From Gonocerus acuteangulatus (lineage: Eukaryota; Arthropoda; Insecta; Hemiptera; Coreidae), in assembly GCA_946811695.1 (NCBI GenBank), contig OX328125.1, positions 50,812,185 to 50,876,184 on the forward strand: DNA of 64,000 nucleotides. Direction: 5' to 3'. Shown here piece by piece: positions 11,239 to 22,699 of the stretch. The notes under the pieces are model-generated. The model was not told the origin of the DNA. It searched no databases and saw nothing but the letters and a program-made list of their open reading frames with translations. A program made the translations under genes and the position numbers. How positions within the stretch are numbered: position 1 is the first letter of the stretch; each line of letters starts with the position of its first letter.

Positions 11239-13034
11239 CTGTTCGCTCTCTAAATAGAAGACGAATGGTCCGATTTTGATGAAATTTGGTACAAAAATCT
11301 GTCGTCCAATTTGAAAGGTCAAGTTCGTTAACCAGCAAAATCCGCCCACTGGAAGATGGCGTTTGGGGCGAAATTCGCGCAGAAAAAATCGTAACGCTTA
11401 CGTTTTTGAGTTCATAAGCTTGTAAGTACTCGGTTTATAGGCTTCTTGGGCTAGAAAAACGAATGAAACTATTTTCAAGGCGATAGCTTTAACCGTTGTC
11501 GAGAAAATTGGAAAAATAGTTTTTGAATACCGATTTTGGTTTGGGTACTTAGAATAACGGGATTCAGTTGAAACATTATCTGCATGTTCTACTTTCATTA
11601 AAACTAATATGTTGAAAGTTATGTTACGTTTGGAGTTAAGGAAGGGTTAGAATAAAATATTTTATGAACAGATATGAAAAGTTTTGGAAACTTCGTATAC
11701 TTTCATTAATATCTCGAACACGGTTGGGAAATCGTGGTAAGTGGATTGAAACAATTTGAAAGCTTACTAAATTCTCTACCAAAATGATTCTAAAACTATT
11801 TTTGATTAGGTTATGTCAATCGGAGAAATAAGTGCTTAAAACTTCAAATACGTCTGTTTTGTTCTTATGAACGGGTTTTTGTCGTTCTTTTTGTAATTTT
11901 TGTCTCTTTCCCTTGGTTTTTTATTGCTTTTTATTTTTTTAATTTCTTATGTTGTATTTGTAAGGAAAATGTATGTGTGTGTAAAACAGGATAGGTAAAA
12001 TGAGACCAATTTTCTGTTGTCAGAAATAATAAAAAGTTTTGGGAACTTCGTATAATTTTCTGCATGTTCTAATTTCATCAAAACTAGTATGCTGAAAATT
12101 TACTTACGTTTGGAGTTAGGGAAGGGTTAAATTAAAATAATTTATTAATAGAGATGAAAAGCTTTGGAAACTTCATATACTTTCCTTAATATCTCGAAAA
12201 CGGTTGAGAATCTTGGTAAACGGATGGTTACCATTCGAAAGCTTACTAAATGCTCTAGAAAACAGGTTCTGAAGAAAGTTTTGATTAGGCGATGTCAAAC
12301 GGAGAAATAAGTACATATAACTTAGAAGTTTGATAAACGATAATTGATTTCGTTTATTTATACGGTTCTTTTTGTCTGTTTTTATTTCTTGTTATTTTGT
12401 TATTGCTTCTAGGAGGAGGATGTATTTCTCAATAAAACAGGGGAATAAATACAAATTCTTTGAACCTGTAACAGAACTGAAAACGTAAATATTCGCCGTG
12501 TAGGGTCAGTCCGGGTCGAGGTAGTCTGCCGGTTCAGGTAGGCTTTTATTGCACTTCATAAATCAAGATTCTTTGTTCTCATCAAGCATTCTAGGACAGC
12601 TGACAGTTACCTTTACCTGTAGGAAGTCATGCAGCCAAATGCTATACTAGAAATATAATTATATTTTGTGGTTGAATGTGGCCTTAGTTCAATAAAAAAT
12701 AACACTACTTTCTCATTTTCATGTACAATTTTATTTTGTTTAATTGCATTTAAAAGTAAAATGGATATGTTAGCACTACAAGTTAAGTAAATTAGAAATA
12801 TATTCGTAGAAGAGTCTTCGTAGACCGAAACTTGGGACGGCAGAAAGAGTAATTTCTGCTTAGGATAGTTTCATCCCTAGCCGAAAATCTTGTTGTTTTT
12901 TTTTTCATATTTGTTTACATTAGGAATGATCCAAACAAAGTAATAACTGTTTCTATTCTAAGTCTACAAAATAACACTAGGGATTTGAATGGAACCGCGC
13001 TAAGATGACGCAGTTCCTGCGAGTCGGACTTTTT
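11041..13034. mobile_element. Helentron-like non-autonomous element (HINE/DINE-like), copy 1
   Basis: It begins AGCGCGGTTCC in a perfect hairpin (GGTTCCTCCC against GGGAGGAACC), then a (TA)n microsatellite at 11180-11235 and a 1.7-kb AT-rich core. The inverted subterminal repeat GGAACCGCGCT lies at 12990-13000, followed by a terminal stem-loop CGCAG-TTC-CTGCG and a T-run. Subterminal inverted repeats, internal microsatellite, 3' stem-loop and insertion into a T-tract are the known layout of DINE-1/HINE elements. It sits inside ORF1 of the Jockey-like LINE, with T-runs on both sides. Related copies: 42453-43527, and a decayed one at 32927-34030. Confidence 0.65.
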
Positions 13035-13293
13035 TATATTTAATATTGATTTCGCCATTTGTTTTCTCACTTAAACATTTAACCATGGATTTGTAGTCTT
13101 CAAAACTCTTATTTACAATGATAGGAGGGAATGGCCTAGCAACATTGTTGGAATTTAGAATTTCATTACTCATGGATTCATCATCGTCATCATAATTAGA
13201 AAATATTGAGAAGCTGTTTTCGACAGGGACATTATATTCTGTCTCACCTCGTTTCCTTTTTGTAGTCATTTTCGAGCTGCTCGTTGAAGCCAT
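13034..13293 (-). pseudogene. LINE ORF1, N-terminal part
   Basis: ATG at 13293 opens a Ser-rich and basic N-terminus (ASTSSSKMTTKRKRGE), an acidic stretch (DDDDES) and RPFPPIIVNKSFEDYK, a motif that precedes the RNA-binding domain in Jockey ORF1. The frame then runs into the Helentron-like insertion at about 13034. The remaining part resumes at 11040. The break is caused by the insertion rather than by decay. Confidence 0.75.
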
Positions 13294-13511
13294 CACCGTG
13301 TTTCTTTCTTTTTTATATTGTGCCCCCGAAGGGACAAAATATAAACACTGTGACTGCTTAACACTTTTACTATTAATATCACAATTTTTAACTGAAAATA
13401 GTAGGAATTACTATGATTTTCGCTATGAATCTCGTGGAGAGATGTGTACACCATTGAATCAATATGGCGACTTCATATGATGATTGTGCTGGTGAATGCA
13501 GATCCAGACAT

Positions 13512-13514
<3 letters not shown>

Positions 13515-13556
<42 letters not shown>

Positions 13557-13596
13557 GGCGCATCTGCATCTAGGCCATTTGCGCCGATATATTGTG
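13515..13596 (-). repeat. SINE-A 3' fragment (minus)
   Basis: A T-run of about 40 (13515-13554) is followed by ACGGCGCATCTGCATCTAGG and GCGCCGATAT, matching the reverse complement of the tail of the tRNA-derived SINE at 15375-15592. The tRNA-like head is missing. Confidence 0.75.
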
Positions 13597-13890
13597 TTTC
13601 ACCTGATATTGAGGACATGAGCTTAGCCAAGAGTAGTGTGGAAAGAAAGGCCAGAGGAAAATCTGTTCTCAATGACCAAAACCTGGGACAGCAAGAAAAG
13701 TTCTCACGTCGTTGACTCTGACCCACGACAGCTGTTACCTACCCATCCTTTAATGTCACTTCTGCATTTATGGGTGTGAATCTCCTATCCGGCTCTTTCC
13801 TAAAATAATCAAATATTTACTAATGTACCTTTTCATCCTCTACCTTCCTAGAAGTTGCTGGATTTATAGGCCCAATAAAAACATCAAAGC

Positions 13891-14586
13891 ACAAGCATCT
13901 ACACCGCTGAGCTGCATGGTATTCTCTTAGGTCTATCTAACGTACAAACTACAACACAGAACATAACAGTTTGCTCGGACTCATTAAGTTGTTTACTCTC
14001 CTTACACATTTACAACACTAATCCTATCATCATACAAATTTTAGAACACATCATCAGACTTCAGACACACAACATACTGGTAACAATGTTGTGGGTACCA
14101 GGACATGAAAATATTGGACAATCAACAACAGCAGACGAACAAGCAAAACAAGCAAGCGGAGGAGAATCATTTGACTTGAACCTACTTACGACTGAAGACT
14201 TACACTTACAAATTACTGAAAATATCCGTCTTGAATGGCAAGCCTCATGGTACAGTACAAGAGATAACCTCCTAAGGGAGATAAAAAGCAGTACTCATGA
14301 ATGGCAAGCTAGTACACAGCTATCAAGACGTGATGAAGAAGTAATTACAAGACTGAGAATTGGACACACTCATTTAACTCATTCCCATCTCATGACAAGG
14401 CAAGACAGTCCAATATGTCAGACATGCAACAGACAACTAACAGTTAAACACTTACTTACAGAATGCAGAACACGAGACTATTTAACGATTCCACATGACA
14501 TGTCCGAACTATTTTCTGAAAAAAGCCCACACATTGTTACTGTTCTACAACACTTACATAAAATGAAACTGTACGACAAAATATGA
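13891..14586 (+). pseudogene. RNase H and zinc-motif C-terminus of a LINE ORF2 (fragment)
   Basis: The frame is open from the 5' edge of the insertion to the stop at 14586, about 231 codons with no internal stop. YTAELHGILLGLS carries the RNase H glutamate and VCSDSLSCL a catalytic aspartate. WVPGHENIGQSTTADEQAKQ carries the histidine and last aspartate. The first catalytic aspartate is lost to the truncation. A CQTCN...HLLTEC zinc motif follows, as in RNase H-bearing LINEs. It has no start codon of its own and is not expected to function. Confidence 0.8.
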
Positions 14587-14644
14587 CTCAACTGAACGTA
14601 TGTATAGTTTAATAAAGCGATTGTAAATTGTATGTTTGAGTGTT

Positions 14645-14756
<112 letters not shown>

Positions 14757-15374
14757 TGTGCATAAGAGCGGCTTCTGTATACAATGTCCTTACATTCAAT
14801 CCCTCAAGACATAGAATAATGATTTTTATATTGTAACAATCTATCAGACACTCTATTATTTATTTGTTCCTACAATATTTCGGTTATTGTTTTGTTTGAT
14901 GTTTTTATTTATTTATTTTTTTTTCTTTTATTTTATTTGTCCCTTTTTTTTTCTAATGATTTTCTATACTTTGTCTCTTTGTGTTTATACTTTATAATTT
15001 TTTTAAAAAATTTATTTTTAGCTAGTTGCTTAATTTTATTGAATTAATTTTCACGCAGTATGCGAGCATATCACCTTGCTGTTGTGGTGCTCCGTAACAA
15101 ATAAACATTTCATGGAGCCAATCGCCTACGTTACGTAGTGCCTTAAAAGAATAAATAAATAAAAACATCAAAGATATAGTTTGGGTATGCACCCGCGTGA
15201 ATATGTGTGAGTGTGTGTTTGTTTATGTATGTAAGTTTCCTCACTTGCTCACATATATGTAAGTATTAATGCATGTGTGTGCGTGTTCACTTCCTTTTAA
15301 GGTATATTTTATACGTTTTTCAATCTTTATTGTGCTCGCTCATCAAGATAACTTGAGAGAAAGAGAGAGAGAGA

Positions 15375-15536
15375 GGGGTCTCCCGTAGTCTAGTGGCTAG
15401 CGCGCTGGATTCATAAGCGGGAGATGGTGGGTTCCATTCCCACCTCCGGCAGGAATTTTCTCATCTCAAGGCTCGCTGGGAAAATTCCTCGCTGCACCTT
15501 GGATGTCGGCGCTAATGACCTAGAAGTAGATGCGCC

Positions 15537-15592
<56 letters not shown>
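15375..15592 (+). mobile_element. tRNA-derived SINE (family A), full-length copy
   Basis: The head is tRNA-like: GGGTCTCCCGTAGTCTAGTG contains an A-box-like region, and GTGGGTTCCATTCCCAC is the B box. A shared body (GGAATTTT...CTCGCTGG...GGCGCTAATGACCTAGA) follows, then a 50-base A tail. It inserted into a (GA)n tract, which is duplicated on both sides. Other copies: 17155-17353 (-), 51100-51331 (+), 34593-34765 (+, diverged) and 13515-13596 (-, fragment). Confidence 0.9.
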
Positions 15593-15614
<22 letters not shown>

Positions 15615-15699
15615 ATTTATTATCCAAGAAAATATTAAGTAGTAACGAACAGCACTAGAGAAATATGGGATTTCCTCCTTCCCTTAAAGAAGCAATTAA

Positions 15700-15945
15700 T
15701 ATTCTTAGCTATCTAGCTGTCTAACCGTAGCCCCATAGCCTATAGTTCCTTAGCTACCGAGCAGCCTGGCTATAGTTCCTTAGCTACCTAGCAGCCTGGC
15801 TATAGTTCCTTAGCTACCTACCTGTCTGGCCGTAGCTCCATAGCCTATAGTTCCTTAGCTACCTACCTGCCTGGCCGTAGCTCCATAGCCTATAGTTCCT
15901 TAGCTACCTAGCAGCCTGGATATACCTCCTTAGCTAAAAATGTGG
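15700..15945. repeat. Minisatellite based on CTATAGTTCCTTAGCTACCT
   Basis: Units of about 30 and 43 bp alternate. All contain TATAGTTCCTTAGCTACC, followed by either GAGCAGCCTGGC/TAGCAGCCTGGC or a longer CTGGCCGTAGCTCCATAGC arm. Confidence 0.85.
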
Positions 15946-17140
15946 CTATAGCTTCTTCTGTTTCTTGTTGTAATAAGTCACTTTTTTAACATTTATTATT
16001 CTATTGTGCTTTCCAACAGATTTTAATCTGACGAGGACGGATCTTTGGGATTTGTGTTCTCTTAGCTTTATATCAGTCATAAAACAATCTGAATCCTATT
16101 TTATGGGATTTATTTGCTACCCCGAGTGTTTTAATTGGTAGAATTAAACTTAACTACTCCCTCCATTATTAGACTTAACTCAAAAGGATATGTTTGTATC
16201 CCGGCTTTGCAGGGATAAAGGAAATTTCTCTAAGATTCCACAAGCATTTAATTCCATAATTTACAACCGCTCCAATTATTTTTAATATATTGGAGCTGTG
16301 TGCCTTTCGTTTTCGTTCAATTTTTAATACTTATTATAAACTTATTGTTAATTAAAATTTATTTTTTAGTTTATCATGCTCAGACTTTATCTCCCACGAG
16401 TATAGATTTCACGTCTTCTGGGCCTGAATTATGTTTATCAACATAAAGTTAATAACGAATTGATTTGGCATTTTCTGAGTTAAATAATTCAAAATATTCA
16501 TATGTTGATCTTAATATATCTCTGTTATTGTTTTTACATGATAATATCTATAAATGCTAACTTATAATATTCAGGGCATGTTCAGATTCTTCTGTGCATT
16601 CTTCTGTTTAAATTTCTACCACTATCAAGTCCTACATCCAATAGTTTTCAGCTTCTGTAAGTTATATTAATTTTGTTGATGCTGTTGTGCAATGGAGTTG
16701 AATCATTCATCTTGAAGGGCAGTTGCAATTAATATATTTTTTTTTTTTTTTGTATTATCGGCCTCTTAATTTAAGAATAGGTTAATGGAAAATGTCCATT
16801 CTATTGATGGAAAACATTTCAACTCCCAATACTCTACAAGCAGAACGCAAAAGTTGTGCGGGCTTAACCTAGCTAGCACCCCTTTAAACCTTCAGGAAAG
16901 GTCATGAAGTGTGGGCATCTCCGTGAATTTTTACTTATTAAAATCTTTCAGCTCCCCTTTTATTATACGCTGTACTACATCCAGTGTTTGTTATTTAAAA
17001 TAATTAATTATTAAATAGATCTTTTTAAATTCATTATGTCAACTATAATTTTGTTGGTATTGTTGTGTATCAATTAAGAATCAAATGTAGTAGAGCGTCC
17101 AGCTTGCCCAGCACCCTAAGACCTGAACCCACATGACGCT
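15946..17140. other. No gene or recognised element
   Basis: AT-rich, no long ORF, no inverted ends and no sequence shared with other parts of the window. Confidence 0.6.
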
Positions 17141-17154
17141 CTCTGAAGCTTATT

Positions 17155-17353
17155 TTTTTTTTTTTATTTTTTTATTTTTTTTTTTTTTACGGCGCATCTA
17201 CACCAAGGTCATTAGCGCCGACGTCCAGGGTGCAGCGAGGAATTTTACCAGCGAGCCGTGGGATGATAAAATTCCTGCCGGAGGTTGGGAATCGAACCCA
17301 CCATCTCCCGCTTATGAATCCAAGGCGCTAGCCATTAGACCACGGGAGACCCC
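17155..17353 (-). mobile_element. tRNA-derived SINE (family A), minus orientation, with 13-bp TSD
   Basis: Reverse complement of the 15375 copy, with its T-run at 17155-17188 and tRNA-like head ending CGGGAGACCC at 17353. It is flanked by TCTGAAGCTTATT (17142-17154 and 17354-17366). The B box reads GTTCGATTCCCAACC here. Confidence 0.92.
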
Positions 17354-17369
17354 TCTGAAGCTTATTATT

Positions 17370-20060
17370 ATAAACATGACGAATTCTCTAAAATTATGGA
17401 TAATTCTTACAGCTCAAAGAAGAAAAATAAAACTTTGTCTGTACATTGCATGTAATCAACACACTTCATTATATTTTTAGTACCATACGTAAGACACACA
17501 TTCAGCCTTAAAATGCTTGTCGGTCTTTATAGGAGTTTGCCTGCCGTGAACCTTTGAAACTTTGGCAGCATTTCTAAGCACACTTGACCTAAAACATAGA
17601 TTTTATATAAAAACAAAATATTGGGAGAGACCTATTGGAAAGCTTGAATGGTTTGAAACGATAAAATGATTTGTCAAGAGGTTCCGGTGTGGCACATAAA
17701 GTATCGAAAGTCCTATCAAAAGTTACTATACAGTATCACCAAACATTTTAACATTTTCACGATTTTAAATTGACAGAATCCAACGGGAAAAATCTTCGAC
17801 AGTGTGAAATCAGAGATTTTCGCAAGGTGTCGCGCTAGGGTCAGCGATTCCAAATTAGTGTTTTCCCATCCCCGAGGGGAACCATATGATATCTCAATGT
17901 CGGGAAAGACTCAATTATTCTTTATTCACCCATCAAAGACGCCTACGTCAGCAAGTTCATTGAAATACGAACGTCTCTGTGAATCGAAAAAAGGGTAGAA
18001 ACTGTCAGAAACTGAAAAAAAAAAAAAAAAAAAGATCTTGAATGAACCCAATAGGAAAATTTAAATTTCATAAAAGAGTGCGTATGCCTGATAATAAGAT
18101 AACAAACAGCCTTTTTCGACTCCCAGTCTTAACGTATATAGTATCAATGGAACCCTTGTCTCGCCCAGGTAACTCTGATTATTTACGGGTCTTATTCTAT
18201 TGCTTTTAACCCTTATCCTGATGCTCAACCTCTATCGACGGGCCCAAAAAAATAATGGAACTCTTTAAAAAAATGTATTTAAATTTTTAAAAAAATGGAA
18301 ATAACGTTTACTCACTGTCTCACTTAATTTTCAAAATCCTTATAAATCCTATTTTACAGGATTTATTTCTTCTGGTCCCATTACAGCTTTTCCTCCTCCT
18401 TTTACTGACTTTCACTATTGCATTTTTAACGTTTTATCTTTTATTTGATATCCTGCATAGATAAAGGACATTTTTAATATCTGCTTTGGTTTTTACAATT
18501 TGACTGTAAATCTAATATAATATTTTTTTCGATAAATTTAAAATACCACAAACTAGGTGAAATGAGCACTTCTTTCCTCAAGAAAATATACTATAGTCTT
18601 CAATAGTACGCTCAAATCCTTGGCTCTACGGAGCAAATAGAACAGACTGTTTCACGGATGGATGGAGATGTAAGGACCTAGAGGCAAGATTGGTTATTAT
18701 TTTAAGCAAGTTAAAATAAGAAGGATAAGATAAAAATTAAACCTTTTAAGAAATACGAATATTGTTTAATTAAACAAGAGTTTTCTTTTAATACATTTCG
18801 AATGTGATATTCATTTCCTACATTACTCAATATGCACCCTTTAGTTTTTTAAATTGAAAGCTTGTAAAACGAAAAATAGCTATGTAGTTTCGGCTGAAAG
18901 AGCTACTCCACGCAGGAGAAGAAATCACATACACTGTGATCGAGATGTTGGAATATTTACAAAGTACTTGTGTGTCAGAATACAAATAAAGAAATTCCCA
19001 AAATAAGTTATTACTCCAAAAAAATTCATAAGCCTTAGTAATTCTTCATACTTTTACTGTAATTTTAATTACTATTTTATTTTGTTTACAATTTTTTTTA
19101 AATACCTCTGCTTTTCTCCTTTATATTTTATTACATTAATTTTTCATGTTGTTACATTGCAACGACCAAGTATGTAAAACGCAGCCAGCATCGGACTGAC
19201 TTTTTTTCGAAAGAATGCTAGTGTGAATTGCCCAGACCCCCGGGCCTCCAATTTAATTTAACAATAGGAAAATTGTTATATAAGTAGGTATTATAAAATA
19301 TTCAACTGTAAGTTAATTGCTCACAAGACGTTTTAATACACACTTCGATGTACTAGCTACAAATTTAATGTTTTTTAGTGTTTTTGTTTAAGGAAAATGA
19401 TACGCATTGCAACAGAATTGTTGGCTACAAAGTAAAATGCTTGAGCTATTACCTACTACTGTCCAAAGTGAAAATCCTCATGGACAGAAGGAGAAATTTA
19501 TGTTCATGAAAATTACTTTTCCTAAATAAAAATTTCAAATCTGCACCAGACTTATACTTATTTACACACGCATAAAAAAACATCTTATCACACGTTTCCC
19601 TAACATGTACGACTGTATGTCATTTTTTTTTAAATACCTCTGCTCTCCTCCTTTATATTTATCGGAATGCCATCCACAAAACCCTGGTTATAAGCTTGTG
19701 AAAAGGTGCCTTTCATTCAGCTATAATAATTTCCTTTTGAAAGTAGAATTAATCTAATAAGAATCCTTTAGACCATTTCCATGGTGACAGCCTTGAGCAG
19801 AGTGAAGGCATTTCCTCGGGCTAAAATGAACTTCTGACTTATTTCCAACATTCGCTCAACCTAGGGGGGTTGGTAACAACTTTTCCAATTTCCTCGCTTT
19901 TAATGCCCATTTACTCACAATTCAATTCCCTCAAAGTGTGATCAAATGTGAAAGAGATTAGATTTTTCTGAAGGGAATTAATGTGTCCAAATCCGGAAAT
20001 TTACAATTCATCATTGTTTCTTCTAGTAACTATCCGAATTTATTAGAATCCGACCTATTA
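17370..20060. other. Gene-free AT-rich DNA
   Basis: Only short spurious ORFs and an A-run near 18014-18033. Nothing in it matches the repeat families found elsewhere in the window. Confidence 0.6.
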
Positions 20061-20067
20061 TTTTTTC

Positions 20068-20170
20068 TAAAGAAAAGCCACCACCCTTAGTGGGAATCGA
20101 ACCCATGACCCTTGGCACGGAGAGTTAAGTGCTCAGGCCTTAACACTCACGGCCACCGGGCCTCCTTTTT
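20068..20170 (-). mobile_element. tRNA-derived SINE (family B), minus orientation, partial
   Basis: Read on the minus strand: GGAGGCCCGGTGGC..., then CGTGCCAAGG, then GGGTTCGATTCCCAC (B box), then GGTGGTGGCTTTTCTTTA. The same unit occurs twice in tandem at 27080-27480. The head resembles a tRNA; the isoacceptor is not assigned. Confidence 0.7.
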
Positions 20171-20280
20171 TAATTAAAAACCTCAAATAATATTATAAGT
20201 CCATTATAATATTATCCACTTTCCAAAGTAGCTGAAAGGATTTCTGAAACATTACTCCAAATCAGCATCGATCCTAACTA

Positions 20281-20305
20281 CTAGATACTGAAATGATCCC
20301 CGTTA

Positions 20306-20374
<69 letters not shown>

Positions 20375-21751
20375 CTGTTAACACGATAGTGGCCAGAATA
20401 GTTTTTTTTTTCACTCGAAACTGGTGTAAAGCATTCCTCTATTAAACGCATAGATGGATTCTTTAACCAGAAAAAACGGACCATCTATAAGGAAGGGCGG
20501 GGGGGGGGGGGGGGGGTTTAGACCAGCCAAAAATTACTAAGGGTCGAAATGTTTGTTATTTTGCAAAGAATAGAATCGGTAAAATGACTTGCTTTACGTC
20601 TTCACCAATTCTTCGTTAAAAAAAATCCTATTTAACATATATAAATATGTATTAGGGCATATAAAAGGCATATAGAAGAAAGTAATCAGTTATTTTTTAA
20701 ATTCCTAATTGTTTCCTAACCCAGATAATAAAATTAGCTACGAATAAAATAATGGTTTACGTTCTCTACACAGTTTTACTTTTAGCCGACTTTCGTTCCA
20801 AGAGACCGATATTTATTTATTTTTTTTTTTTTATTTTTTTTTTTTTTTAGCCAAATAATAACGCTAAAAACAAAATATTTATGTGTGAAACGAAAGCCTA
20901 TAGCTATTCATTTTATTTCTTATACTATTACCTACGCTCTTAAGTCCTCATCTTCTGATACAGGCAATTCTATTTCTTGATATTTGTTGCAATGTTGGCT
21001 AAAAAAAAAAAAAAAATCCGTCACGCAGGAGCTGCATAACTAAGCACTTTCCTCAGAATTTTGTAGTGTAGACTACATTACTGAATAATTTGCTGTAAAT
21101 TGCTGTAATTCTGCTCATTTACATTTCTTATGAGAACTGTTCAATTATTAATTTTGTAAATAATTTGCTTCCAGAGTTATGTTAATACATGATACTGTAC
21201 TAATTAATAAATACACAAAAACTTCATTTTCCGTCTTTTGATCTGGCCCAGGAACAGTCCCCCCAGTGGGAGATAGCGCTCCTCGCAGCGGCTTTGGGAA
21301 CCTACGTCTGGCGGGCTAACTCTAATGAAACAGAGTTTAAAGTAAACCCTCCTTTCCAATAGACCGATTTATTTCATTTTTTCAACACTTCTTTCTCGTG
21401 AGATACCCACGACGTATACCGCGTTTCGTTACAATACAGCAGAAATTACGACCGGTATGAGTATATTAGTACTTTAGGTCCGGAGTAACCCCCCCCCCTC
21501 CAAATAACCCGATTTAGCTTATTTTTACAACCCATTTTTCTCCGTTTATTACCACCACGAATAGCGAGTTTCGTTGAAATATAACAAAAACTACGGCTGG
21601 CATAGTCAAATTAGTGTTTTGGGTCCGGGGCAAATCCCTCCTCCCGATGGACCGATTTTGGTGGTTAACGAACTCGTTCAATCGTTTGCCAATTGAACGC
21701 TATATACCACGTTTCGTGAAGAAAAAACAAAAACTCTGGCCGCTATCGTGT

Positions 21752-21848
<97 letters not shown>

Positions 21849-21880
21849 GACCGGGGGTCATTTTTGGTGTCTACTAGGTA
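20281..21880. repeat. Foldback repeat with terminal microsatellites and internal tandem units
   Basis: Left end: TAGATACTGAAATGATCCCCG, then (TA)n, then GTTAACACGATAGTGGCC. Right end: the inverse order, GGCCGCTATCGTGTTAAC, then (CA)n(TA)n, then GGGGGTCATTTTTGGTGTCT. Between them, 20990-21250 matches 5905-6200 and 26900-27010 (the hairpin-ended family), and 21355-21720 holds about three diverged units of roughly 130 bp with GACCGATTT and TACCCACGACGTAT-like words. No coding sequence. Confidence 0.5.
21751..21846. repeat. (CA)n(TA)n microsatellite
   Basis: About 64 bp of CA repeats joined directly to about 32 bp of TA repeats. Confidence 0.95.
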
Positions 21881-22564
21881 GGATCGATAAAGATTTGAAG
21901 ACATTTTTGAAAAATTCCGTCATAAGTGCAACCTCAATAGCTACTTTCCTTCGGAGAAAGTGCTAAAAAAAAAAAAAAAAAAAGAATAAAAAATAATGTA
22001 AGTGTTATTGCTAACCCGTAGTATGTAAGTACTTTCATGATCTCTGAATATCGTACACCTCCCTCAGCGATGAAACCTTAAAACCAACACCGTGTAAAGG
22101 AGAAGTCCAATAAAGATGTAAAGGAGGAGTTGGTGGGGGGGGGGACACGGAGAAATAATGTATTGCACGTCCGACATCCAAGTATGAATATTAAGGAGAA
22201 ACATCGCCCCCATACAAATTCAACATTCATCCACATATCGATACTCTAGTAGCAACCTTAACCAATTATCAATATCAATCGTTTTTAGGACTTTAATATT
22301 TTAATAAAAGCAGCATATATCTTTATGAAGTGTTGGATTTCTCTTATAATTCACGCATATTTATGTATAAATAAACATACACACCTGGAGTCACGAAACT
22401 AAATATACATTATTTTTACAAAAAAAAAGTCGGATGAATTAATTAAAAAATCGATCTTACCACACTTGGTGAGGAATGTACGCAGCTTACGTGGCTTTTC
22501 CGGGACGAACGTTATTCTATTTACCTTAATTGTAGATAACTTCCGTACCAAGTAACATGAGATG

Positions 22565-22568
<4 letters not shown>

Positions 22569-22632
<64 letters not shown>
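22569..22632. repeat. Poly(T) tract of about 64 bases
   Basis: An uninterrupted T-run upstream of the R2-like element. It could be the tail of a minus-strand retroposon, but no body is recognised beside it. Confidence 0.9.
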
Positions 22633-22699
22633 CTTTTTTCATAATGTTAAAACACGTAACAAAATGTGATTGTTCCTATTATGCTTGAATTCGCTGAAA

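Larger units (their letters stand above)
6836..13500 (-). mobile_element. Jockey-like non-LTR retrotransposon, nearly complete, interrupted
   Basis: On the minus strand it reads: 5'UTR (about 13500-13294), ORF1 start (13293-13034), a 2-kb foreign insertion (about 11041-13034), the rest of ORF1 (to 10178), a spacer, ORF2 with apurinic endonuclease and reverse transcriptase (9706-7007), and a 3'UTR ending near 6836 after an AATAAA. Separate ORF1 with zinc knuckles plus ORF2 of EN-RT without RNase H is Jockey-clade architecture. No clear target-site duplication was found, and the outer borders are approximate. Confidence 0.85.

Noticed and set aside
15375..15450. Possible functional tRNA gene
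   Set aside because: The tRNA-like sequence is the head of a SINE with a shared body, A tail and target duplication, repeated at several loci; the acceptor and anticodon arms do not fold as a normal tRNA.
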